Origin: Fimbriimonadales bacterium
GTDB taxonomy: Bacteria; Armatimonadota; Fimbriimonadia; Fimbriimonadales; GBS-DC
Assembly (NCBI GenBank): GCA_025060055.1
Contig: JANXCK010000278.1
Location: 1-9,863 of the forward strand
Length of the DNA: 9,863 nucleotides
Direction: 5' to 3'
Shown here: positions 1 to 5,490 of the stretch, piece after piece
Layout of the letters: the number at the start of each line of letters is the position of its first letter
Position numbering within the stretch: the stretch's first letter is position 1
The notes under the pieces: model-generated
The model's database searches: none
What the model was told of the DNA's origin: nothing
The model's input: the letters and a program-made list of their open reading frames with translations, nothing else
Translations under genes and position numbers: made by a program

Positions 1-40
1 CTCATACGAGGGATAGTATACCTGTATCGCACAGAATCAT
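1..40 (-). pseudogene. Start of a VapC-like PIN-domain toxin, interrupted by a stop codon
   Basis: Read on the minus strand, an ATG at 40-38 opens a frame giving MILCDTGILSLV, followed by TGA at 4-2. MILCDTG is the usual opening of VapC-type PIN-domain ribonucleases, where the Asp at residue 5 is the first metal-binding acidic residue of the active site. The ATG overlaps the stop of the antitoxin-like gene in an ATGA arrangement, the normal translational coupling of vapBC operons. A complete VapC has roughly 130 residues, so a stop after 12 codons means a nonsense mutation, a frameshift or a base error. The rest of the gene is outside the window. Identification rests on 12 residues plus context, so the family is likely but unproved. 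Confidence 0.5.
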
Positions 41-285
41 ACATCTATCCCCTGTGCGCGGTGTGCTTCAGCAATCAACTCCTCAACAGTCTGTTCAGCC
101 TTTTCCGCTGAAGGTTCAGGACGCCCTTGAATGCATCCCACATACTCTCCCAGCAACTGGCGCAGGTTGCTTGCGGTAGGCGCATTCGGCTCAGGCAGCA
201 CAATCACGCGCAGGCGACGCCCCTGCAGCTCCGCCGCGTGCTGCAAGATGTCCTCCCAACCGCCTTCAATCACTTTGAGTGTTAT
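37..285 (-). CDS. Antitoxin-like protein (VapB-type partner of a PIN toxin), start uncertain
   Basis: The frame ends VIEGGWEDILQHAAELQGRR followed by RVIVLPEP, then an acidic, helical tail rich in Glu and Ala. A short beta-rich N-terminus followed by a charged helical C-terminus is typical of small antitoxins that bind DNA with one end and wrap the toxin with the other. Its TGA stop overlaps the ATG of a PIN-like toxin start, which supports the role more than the sequence does. The open frame continues upstream to a TTG at 480, but that part is simply read-through of the hairpin repeat and should not be counted as protein. No ATG exists where the conserved region begins. An AGAGG sits 5 bases before an ATA at 285-283, the place where MTLKVIEGG would start, which suggests an ATG changed to ATA. 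The nearest standard alternative is GTG at 273-271, giving 78 residues but with no well-spaced ribosome site. Confidence 0.5.
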   Translation of the reverse strand: MTLKVIEGGWEDILQHAAELQGRRLRVIVLPEPNAPTASNLRQLLGEYVGCIQGRPEPSAEKAEQTVEELIAEAHRAQGIDV

Positions 286-340
286 CGTAACCTCTGCACT
301 AATGATACCTGCCGCTACTGGGAAGCTATTTACGAAATGC

Positions 341-560
341 AGGCAGGTTCCGTCGTGTCGGCGGGATGCCGACACGCCCGCGCGGGATGGGCTTCCAGCC
401 TGTGTAGCGTGGCGTGGACAGTCCTGTCCGTGCCTCGTCGGCGCGGACGCCGACGCTACGGCTTGGACAAGACTGTCCAAGCCACTTTGGGCATGGGCGA
501 GACGCCCAAGCCACGGGTCACCTGCGCCAGCGTGACGCTGGCGTCGCGAACGCCAACCTG
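341..560. repeat. Array of short perfect hairpins (palindromic dispersed repeat)
   Basis: This stretch is a row of small inverted repeats. Perfect 8-bp stems lie at 355-362/368-375 (GTGTCGGC, 5-base loop), 436-443/448-455 (CGTCGGCG, 4-base loop), 462-469/474-481 (CTTGGACA, 4-base loop) and 525-532/536-543 (CGCCAGCG, 3-base loop). Shorter ones lie at 416-420/425-429 (GGACA) and 495-499/503-507 (GGGCG), and CCCGCGCGGG at 377-386 is a perfect 10-bp palindrome. An outer pairing GTAGCG 405-410 with CGCTAC 454-459 encloses two of them. Stem sequences differ while the stem-loop shape is kept, which suggests selection for, or spread by, structure. Open frames across it in both directions are Arg/Pro/Ala/Ser-rich translations with no domain. 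I read it as a multi-stem dispersed repeat; copy number cannot be seen here. Confidence 0.75.
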
Positions 561-569
561 ATTTGCTAC

Positions 570-733
570 ACAGTCTCTCAGAGACTGTTTAAGAAGTCAG
601 GTTGGCGTTCTTGACGGCTAAAGCCGTTCCTGTGCAGCCCAAGCCGACCTGCGTCGGCTCTTTTAGCCCGCGTCGGCGGGCTTCGTTTGCAGAGGAACGG
701 CTTCAGCCGTCCACTTCTTAAACAGTCTCTCAG
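570..733. mobile_element. MITE-like element with 18-bp terminal inverted repeats and flanking 12-bp direct repeat
   Basis: AGAGACTGTTTAAGAAGT at 580-597 is matched perfectly and in reverse by 713-730. Inside it, 613-630 pairs with 694-711 with one mismatch in 18, and each of those arms is itself a small palindrome (ACGGCT/AGCCGT). At the centre are two more perfect hairpins, 642-648/653-659 (AGCCGAC) and 665-671/676-682 (AGCCCGC). The direct repeat ACAGTCTCTCAG occurs at 570-581 and 722-733 and could be a target-site duplication, although it partly overlaps the inverted repeat because CAGTCTCTCAGAGACTG (571-587) is itself palindromic. The left arm carries 15 extra bases (598-612) where the right arm has one (712). 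There is no coding capacity, so this would be a non-autonomous element. It ends about 20 bp before the nurA -10 box. Confidence 0.65.
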
Positions 734-751
734 GAGAGTGTGTGAGTGTGT

Positions 752-757
752 TATAAT
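752..757 (+). promoter_or_regulatory. Predicted -10 box of the nurA-herA promoter
   Basis: A perfect TATAAT at 752-757 lies 14 bases before the GTG start of nurA. A transcript starting about 7 bases downstream of the box would have a leader of only some 7-8 bases. No good TTGACA-like hexamer is found; the position 17 bases upstream (729-734) reads CTCAGG and coincides with the right end of the palindromic element, so the element may supply part of the promoter. Confidence 0.6.
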
Positions 758-771
758 TCTGTCGAGATAAG

Positions 772-1911
772 GTGCTGGACTCCGAGCAGATTGCCGTGTT
801 GGGGCGCAGCATCCGCCGTCTGGCGGAATTGGACAGGGCGCACTTGCAACGTTATCGGGAGCAGGCGCGCGCGTTGCGCCACCTCGTGCGCCCCATTCGC
901 CCGCGCAACATCACGGCGATCTCACTGATGGCGACCGATGCAGGCGAGAACTTCATTCAGTTTGACCCCTACCTGATTGCGCCCGTGCGCGTGGTGGATT
1001 CTTACGGCAAACCCCACTTCTTGGACGCGCTCTCGCCCTACATGAGCATCGCTGACCTGAATGCTGCGCAGTTCGAGCATGACACCCCGCTGGGCATTCT
1101 GATGCGCGATTTGGACGTGCCGAGCCTATGGACGCTCAGCCGACTGATTCCATCTCCTGACACACCGCCCGAAGCGATTAATCTGCGCTGGGTGCAGGTC
1201 TACCGCGACCTCGCAGAGTGGGCAGTGCTGTACAAGTATCTGGTGTATAACCAGTTCGCTACGGACACGATGCTGGTGCGCGATGGATACTTGCGCAGCC
1301 TTATTTTCAACGGCGATTTGTTCGCGCGGATGTGGGAGCGGATTCGGCAGTCGGTGGAGCAGCAGTATCAGCGGGAGCGGCGGCGCATTTTTGTGGTGGG
1401 GCTTGCCAAGCGCAGCAAAGTGCTGGATCGCTACCTGCTGGCGCTGCACATGGAGGGCGTGCTGGTGCAGCAAGGCGCGTGCTACGCGCCTCTCCCCCGC
1501 GCGATGGAAGAACAGGTGTACCGCTGGACATACTACGGGCGCGCAGAGACCGAGTCGGGTGAGCCGCATTACAAGGTGGTGGGCGCACTCCACTTTGCGA
1601 AGTTCGGACATCGTCGTTATGACCCGATTTATGTAGTGGATGTGTGGCTGTATCATCAGCAGCGCAACGAAGTGGATGAGGTGTTCAGCTACTTGCTGGC
1701 GGATGCGCAGGCGGGCTTCCCCACGCCGTTCTATCCACTTTGCCTGCAAAAAGCCCACGAGCAGGCGACGCTTTCGGGGCTGGAGAGCGAGTTGCTGCAG
1801 GACTTGGTGCTGAACGCCATCCGCGATACTACAGGGAGCGAGGAAGCCAGCGCGCTGGAAGCCTACCGGATGCTGAGCGGGGCACGCAGGAGGAGCAACT
1901 ATGAACGCTGA
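772..1911 (+). CDS. nurA: NurA-domain DNA nuclease
   Basis: This 379-residue protein matches the NurA family, manganese-dependent 5'-3' exo/endonucleases that bind HerA and resect DNA ends. Visible motifs in family order are ISLMATDAGENFIQFDP (residues 50-66), whose Asp56 is the probable first catalytic metal ligand; LVRDGYLRSLIF (168-179), with the second acidic residue Asp171; VVGLAKRSKVL (208-218), matching the conserved Lys motif; YVVDVWLY (287-294); and the C-terminal YPLCLQKAHEQATLS (321-335), with the conserved His329. Length is usual for bacterial members. The GTG at 772 is chosen because it opens directly into the conserved N-terminal helix and follows the TATAAT box; there is no strong ribosome site, which fits leaderless or near-leaderless translation. 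Its last 11 bases overlap herA, so the two are co-translated. Function is assigned from the family; in vivo role (repair or phage defence) is not shown. Confidence 0.9.
   Translation: MLDSEQIAVLGRSIRRLAELDRAHLQRYREQARALRHLVRPIRPRNITAISLMATDAGENFIQFDPYLIAPVRVVDSYGKPHFLDALSPYMSIADLNAAQFEHDTPLGILMRDLDVPSLWTLSRLIPSPDTPPEAINLRWVQVYRDLAEWAVLYKYLVYNQFATDTMLVRDGYLRSLIFNGDLFARMWERIRQSVEQQYQRERRRIFVVGLAKRSKVLDRYLLALHMEGVLVQQGACYAPLPRAMEEQVYRWTYYGRAETESGEPHYKVVGALHFAKFGHRRYDPIYVVDVWLYHQQRNEVDEVFSYLLADAQAGFPTPFYPLCLQKAHEQATLSGLESELLQDLVLNAIRDTTGSEEASALEAYRMLSGARRRSNYER
1888..1893 (+). promoter_or_regulatory. Strong Shine-Dalgarno for herA inside nurA
   Basis: AGGAGG at 1888-1893 sits 7 bases before the ATG at 1901, within the last codons of nurA. 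It fixes the herA start and contrasts with the missing ribosome site of nurA: the first gene of the operon looks leaderless while the second has a near-perfect site. Confidence 0.8.
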
Positions 1912-4045
1912 GCCACTGGTTTCGCCAGAGCGATATATCGGTATCTTTCGAGGATTCAGCGAGGGCGGGCTGGAGTTCCATGCCGACCTGATTCTGCCCT
2001 ACCGCCCTGACTATGCCATGCAGCCGATGCACGGGCAGTTCCTGCTGGTGCAACTGACGGATGCGAACGAAGCCGCGCTGGGGCGCATCACCTCCTTGCG
2101 CTCCGAAGGGCGACTGGTTGACCCCGAAGGCGAAGATTACTTGCTGCGCCAAGTGGCGGCGCAGCGCGACATCCCCGAAGATTTGCGCGACCAGTACCTG
2201 AAGTTTCGCGTGAACATCCGCGTGCTGGGCGTGCTGCGCCAAACAGGGGGGCGAATCGACTTCGTGCCCTCGCATCGTCGGTTGCCGAATGTGGGCAGTC
2301 CTGTGGCGTTGCCCAGCGCGCGCGTGCTGCGCGAAATCGCAGGACACAGCGAAAACCCCACCGATGGCGCCGCCATCGGGTTTCTGGCGATGGGCGAGTT
2401 CGTATGGGCGCAAAACGAGGATGGACTGCCCCACCCCGACCTGCAGCCCCTACCGTGGATGCGCCTGCAGCAACCCGCTGTGCTGACCCGCTTCCCTGTG
2501 AAGAACCTTGTGGCGCGCCGTACCTTCATCTTCGCGCAGTCGGGCTTCGGCAAGTCGAACCTCGTGAAACTGCTTTTTTCTGAACTCTATCGCGACACGC
2601 CCCTGATTGAGAAGCGGGGGGGCAGACTGGAGCCTGTCGGAACGCTGATTTTCGACCGCGACGGCGAATACTTCTGGCCCGACGATAAGGGGCGTCCTGG
2701 GTTATGCGATGTGCCGCACCTGCGTGAACATCTGGTAGTGTTCACCGACCGCGCCGAGCCGTCGCCCTTCTACGGCAGCTTCGTGGCGGGCGCAGTGAAG
2801 CTCGACATCCGCCGCCTGCCCGCCAGCATGGTGGTCAGCGCCGCGCTCTCGCCCGAACGGCAAGAACAGCAAAATGTGCGCAAACTCAAAGCGCTATCCC
2901 CCGACCGCTGGAAGGAGTTAGTCGACTTGGTATACACCGAGCGGATGAACGCGCCCTTGGATCAAATCAACAGGTTGCTTGGCATGGGCAGCGAAGGCTA
3001 CGGCGAAGTGGAAGCCAACGCCGCCCGCAGCAACATGTATCACATCATCCGCATGCTGCACGATCCGCACAGCCGCCTGCTGGATTTGCTGGAGCGCGCC
3101 CTGCGCGATGGCAAACTCTGTGTGATTGACCTCTCTCGCATGGCGGGGGAAACGGCGCGTATTTTCGCCGGAATCATTCTGGCATACCTGCTGGAGCGCA
3201 ACCAAGAGGAGTTCGTCAAGCCCAACGCCTGTACCATCCCCGTGATTGCCGTGCTGGAAGAGGCGCAGAGCGTGTTGGGGCAAGGCGAGACCACTGCCTA
3301 CGCGCCCTATGTGCGCTGGGTCAAAGAGGGACGCAAGTACGACTTAGGCTCCGTAATGATTACTCAGCAACCTGGCAGCATTCCCCAAGAGTTGCTCAGT
3401 CAGGGCGATGTGTGGTTTGTGTTTCACCTGCTCTCGGCAGGCGACTTGAAGGCGGTGCAACGCGCAAATGCTCACTACAGCGAAGATTTACTCAGCACCC
3501 TGCTGAATGAGCCAATACCGGGGCACTGCGTGTTCTGGTCCAGCGCAGGCGGCAAGCCCTACCCCCTGCCGATTCGAGTGCTTTCGTTCGAGGCGCGATA
3601 CCGAGCGCAAGACCCGCGCTATAACAAGCCTGCTGAAGACACCTACGCCGTAAGCCTGCGCAACATAACCCCTGAATACAGCGTCAACGGCGTGGAAGAC
3701 GACGCAGAAGATGTGCTGCTTCCTGGACTCGAAGAGGACTATTTGACCCAGCTGCAACAGTGGGCGATTCAGCAGCTGCGTCAAGACCGAGAACTGCGTG
3801 AGCGTGTACGCACTGGTAAGCGGATCAGCTGGGGACGCTTAGCCTACAGACTGGGCGAACTGATTCAAGCACGCGACCCGTCAATACAAAACCCTGATGA
3901 TGTCGGGTACGACCTGGTGCGCCCCGCCTTAGAGCAGATTTTTGGAACGCGCGACGAGGATTGGTGGACAGAACGCGATGCCTCCGACGGGAAGACGATA
4001 GTCGTCCTCAGCGAGGAAGCGAAGGCGCGATTTCTGAACTCGTAG
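1901..4045 (+). CDS. herA: HerA-type hexameric DNA helicase/translocase ATPase
   Basis: This 714-residue ATPase belongs to the HerA/FtsK branch of the RecA-like fold. Residues about 10-120 form the small beta-rich HerA barrel (RYIGIFRGFSEGGLEFHADL). Walker A is FAQSGFGKSN (211-220, Lys218), followed by FDRDGEYF (251-258). Residues 300-400 are the usual helical insertion, followed by GKLCVIDLSRM (404-414). Walker B is IPVIAVLEEAQSVLG (446-460) with acidic Glu453/Glu454. EGRKYDLGSVMITQQP (476-491) is the motif that reads EGRK..G....SQRP in archaeal HerA. HerA forms a hexameric ring that pumps DNA to NurA. About 130 residues after 580, ending in a basic/acidic helical region (RVRTGKRISWGRLAYRLGEL, 635-654), exceed the roughly 500-residue archaeal proteins and have no domain I recognise. 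No mre11 or rad50 is adjacent in the visible DNA. Confidence 0.92.
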   Translation: MNAEPLVSPERYIGIFRGFSEGGLEFHADLILPYRPDYAMQPMHGQFLLVQLTDANEAALGRITSLRSEGRLVDPEGEDYLLRQVAAQRDIPEDLRDQYLKFRVNIRVLGVLRQTGGRIDFVPSHRRLPNVGSPVALPSARVLREIAGHSENPTDGAAIGFLAMGEFVWAQNEDGLPHPDLQPLPWMRLQQPAVLTRFPVKNLVARRTFIFAQSGFGKSNLVKLLFSELYRDTPLIEKRGGRLEPVGTLIFDRDGEYFWPDDKGRPGLCDVPHLREHLVVFTDRAEPSPFYGSFVAGAVKLDIRRLPASMVVSAALSPERQEQQNVRKLKALSPDRWKELVDLVYTERMNAPLDQINRLLGMGSEGYGEVEANAARSNMYHIIRMLHDPHSRLLDLLERALRDGKLCVIDLSRMAGETARIFAGIILAYLLERNQEEFVKPNACTIPVIAVLEEAQSVLGQGETTAYAPYVRWVKEGRKYDLGSVMITQQPGSIPQELLSQGDVWFVFHLLSAGDLKAVQRANAHYSEDLLSTLLNEPIPGHCVFWSSAGGKPYPLPIRVLSFEARYRAQDPRYNKPAEDTYAVSLRNITPEYSVNGVEDDAEDVLLPGLEEDYLTQLQQWAIQQLRQDRELRERVRTGKRISWGRLAYRLGELIQARDPSIQNPDDVGYDLVRPALEQIFGTRDEDWWTERDASDGKTIVVLSEEAKARFLNS

Positions 4046-4055
4046 GCAGGCAGAA

Positions 4056-4604
4056 TTGTTGCCGATAGAAAAACGACTCGTTCGAGGCGTTCAGCTCAAG
4101 CCGCTGATTGCACACGCCGACGAGCGGGGCTACCCGATGGAAATGCTCCGCTGCGACGACCGTATCTTCCAAAAGTTCGGACAGGCGTATGTGTCGCTGA
4201 ACTACCCTGGCGTGATTCGAGCACGGCACTGGCACGAGAAACAAGCCGACTACTGGGTAGTGGTGAAAGGCATGGTCAAAGCCATGCTGTACGACCGTCG
4301 CCCCAACTCGCCCACCTATGGGATGATAAATGAGTTCTTTTTAGGCGAACATAATCGTGTGCTACTGGCGATTCCACCGCTGGTGGCGCACGGCTACAAG
4401 ACGATTGGTGTGGAGCCGTCGCTGCTGATTAACTTCCCCACAGAGCCGTACGATTGCTCTGCTCTAACTCAGGGTGCTGGGGGTATCGCTGCACGATGGC
4501 TTGCAGGATTTTCGCACGCGAGCCTTTGTAGGGCGCAGGCAGATAGCCCAGTGCCTTGTGGGGTGCGTAAGAGGCGCACCGCCCACAAAAGGAGTGCACG
4601 GTGA
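4056..4604 (+). CDS. RmlC-like cupin (dTDP-sugar epimerase family) with an aberrant C-terminus
   Basis: Residues 1-133 match the RmlC-like cupin family, which includes dTDP-4-dehydrorhamnose 3,5-epimerases. The core reads VIRARHWHEKQADYWVVVKG (53-72), then YDRRPNSPTYGM (79-90), IPPLVAHGYK (106-115) and LLINFPTEPYD (123-133). Relatives continue after INFPTE.Y with a short Pro/Asp/Glu-rich tail. Here, from Cys134 on, the frame gives 49 unrelated Arg/Ala/Cys-rich residues that are the antisense of the gene at 4429-4734. The conserved tail is not found in the other frames, so the 3' end appears lost in a rearrangement near 4455 and activity is uncertain. The start is TTG at 4056 (or the adjacent TTG at 4059), after AGGCAGG at 4044-4050, 10 bases past the herA stop, so it is probably in the same operon. 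Substrate cannot be assigned, and a link to NurA-HerA is not implied by the family. Confidence 0.75.
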   Translation: MLPIEKRLVRGVQLKPLIAHADERGYPMEMLRCDDRIFQKFGQAYVSLNYPGVIRARHWHEKQADYWVVVKGMVKAMLYDRRPNSPTYGMINEFFLGEHNRVLLAIPPLVAHGYKTIGVEPSLLINFPTEPYDCSALTQGAGGIAARWLAGFSHASLCRAQADSPVPCGVRKRRTAHKRSAR

Positions 4605-4734
4605 ACTCGTACAGCCCACCCGCGCTGGGAATCTTCCACTTGCCGTCAGGCAGACGATGCTGTTCATCGAGGGGTTGGAACTGAGTAGGTTGGAACGGGT
4701 CTAAGCAGCGCAACGGCAGTGGAGCATCGTCCAT
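4429..4734 (-). CDS. Hypothetical 101-residue protein with a CGRC motif
   Basis: I do not recognise this family. An ATG at 4734-4732 is preceded by AAGGA (4747-4743) with an 8-base gap, a good ribosome site. The product starts MDDAPLPLRCLDPFQPTQFQ and has a Pro- and aromatic-rich first half (LPDGKWKIPSAGGLYEFTVH), then SFCGRCASY with two Cys two residues apart, then a basic helix-like part (KGSRAKILQAIVQRYPQHPE). The CxxC could bind metal or form a disulfide, but only one other Cys (residue 10) is present. Codon choice is like that of the neighbouring genes, and this strand reads far more like protein than the cupin frame opposite it. Its last dozen codons overlap conserved cupin sequence, so its own C-terminus may also have been altered at the junction. 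The frame extends 33 codons upstream to 4833, but the ribosome site favours the internal ATG. It is divergent from the exoD-like gene. Confidence 0.6.
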   Translation of the reverse strand: MDDAPLPLRCLDPFQPTQFQPLDEQHRLPDGKWKIPSAGGLYEFTVHSFCGRCASYAPHKALGYLPAPYKGSRAKILQAIVQRYPQHPELEQSNRTALWGS

Positions 4735-4765
4735 CTTGGTTGTCCTTCTCCACACGCAAAGAGAA

Positions 4766-4777
4766 AGACGACCGTCT
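4766..4777. promoter_or_regulatory. Small inverted repeat in the divergent intergenic region
   Basis: AGACG at 4766-4770 and CGTCT at 4773-4777 form a 5-bp inverted repeat around AC, between the divergent gene starts at 4734 and 4816. It could be an operator half-site pair, but so short a repeat can arise by chance. Confidence 0.2.
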
Positions 4778-4802
4778 ATCCCTAAAAGTCTCTCAGGTGC
4801 GG

Positions 4803-4808
4803 TATAAT
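4803..4808 (+). promoter_or_regulatory. Predicted -10 box of the exoD-like gene
   Basis: A perfect TATAAT lies only 7 bases before the GTG start at 4816. With transcription starting about 7 bases past the box, the mRNA would begin at or within a base of the start codon, making it leaderless. AGTCTCTCAGG (4787-4797) lies 5 bases upstream of the box and is also found upstream of the nurA box. No consensus -35 hexamer is visible. Confidence 0.65.
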
Positions 4809-4815
4809 CTCGTAG

Positions 4816-5448
4816 GTGAGTACCCAAACGCAACCGTCGGAGCCGCGCCTGTCGGAGATCTTCGCGCGCACGCTGGATGTGAACGAGGACGGGGTGGTGG
4901 TGTTAGGAGAAGTGCTCGATCGGGCAGGCGATCGCGGCTATGGCTTCCTACTGATTCTGCTGGCGATACCAGCGTTTATCCCTGTGCTGCCGCCGGGCAC
5001 TTCAGGCGTGCTGGGCGCGTTGATGACGCTGGTCGCGCTGCAGATGGTTTTTGGCTTGAAGCAGCCTTGGTTTCCGAAGCGGTGGCGTGCGAAAGTGCTA
5101 TCGCCCAAAGCGGTGCGCGCGCTCCAGACGCAAGGCGTTGCTCTACTGCGCAAAATTGAGAAGGTCTCACACCCGCGTGGCAGACGATTCGCACGCAACG
5201 GACTTATCCTGCGCCTGAGTGCCATCCTCGTGATTGGGTTGGCGCTGGTGCTATCCTCACCGATGCCGTTTATGAACACACTACCTGCGCTTGGCGTGCT
5301 GCTGATTGGCATTGGGCTGGCGAACCACGACATCTACTTTATCGCGGCGGGCTGGTTGATTAGCGCCGTGGTTATGCTGATTATGGTTCTGGGTGTGGAG
5401 GCGCTCCTGCGCCTGTGGCGTGCTGTGCGCGAGGCAATCGGATTCTAG
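4816..5448 (+). CDS. ExoD-family exopolysaccharide-synthesis membrane protein
   Basis: This 210-residue protein has the layout of the ExoD family. A soluble acidic N-terminus (1-40) is followed by GYGFLLILLAIPAFIPVLPP (41-60), the family's hallmark hydrophobic segment ending in a Pro-rich turn. A second hydrophobic segment reaches LQMVFGLKQPWFPKRW (75-90), which matches the usual LQ...G..PWLP motif. A basic cytoplasmic stretch (91-130) precedes hydrophobic segments at about 132-147, 152-169 and 174-196. ExoD was named in Sinorhizobium for an effect on exopolysaccharide and alkali tolerance; the biochemical role is unknown. The GTG at 4816 follows a TATAAT box by 7 bases and has no ribosome site, which favours leaderless expression. 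It stands alone in its direction and converges on the large surface-protein gene. Confidence 0.85.
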   Translation: MSTQTQPSEPRLSEIFARTLDVNEDGVVVLGEVLDRAGDRGYGFLLILLAIPAFIPVLPPGTSGVLGALMTLVALQMVFGLKQPWFPKRWRAKVLSPKAVRALQTQGVALLRKIEKVSHPRGRRFARNGLILRLSAILVIGLALVLSSPMPFMNTLPALGVLLIGIGLANHDIYFIAAGWLISAVVMLIMVLGVEALLRLWRAVREAIGF

Positions 5449-5490
5449 TAAGTGCCTGCAATGTTATACCAATCGCCGTTTCAAGTACCA

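Noticed and set aside
286..480. Upstream extension of the antitoxin frame to a TTG at 480
   Set aside because: The added residues are a translation of the hairpin array and carry no conserved sequence; the conserved part begins near 285.
127..614. Several plus-strand open frames over the left intergenic region
   Set aside because: They read through the antisense of the antitoxin and the palindromic repeats, have no ribosome site at a sensible start, and give low-complexity Arg/Ser/Ala protein.
341..733. Possible CRISPR array
   Set aside because: There is no repeat of constant sequence and length with unique spacers; the stems differ from each other and spacing is irregular.
724..734. AGTCTCTCAGG as a -35 element
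   Set aside because: Its distance to TATAAT is 17 bases before nurA but 5 bases before the exoD-like gene, so it cannot serve the same sigma contact in both.
1126..2434. Long minus-strand open frames (210 and 201 residues) opposite nurA and herA
   Set aside because: They are shadows of well-supported plus-strand genes and arise from codon structure in GC-rich DNA; their His/Gln/Arg-rich composition is typical of antisense reading.
4719..5159. Plus-strand open frame overlapping the start of the exoD-like gene
   Set aside because: It is out of frame with the clear membrane-protein reading and has no protein-like features.
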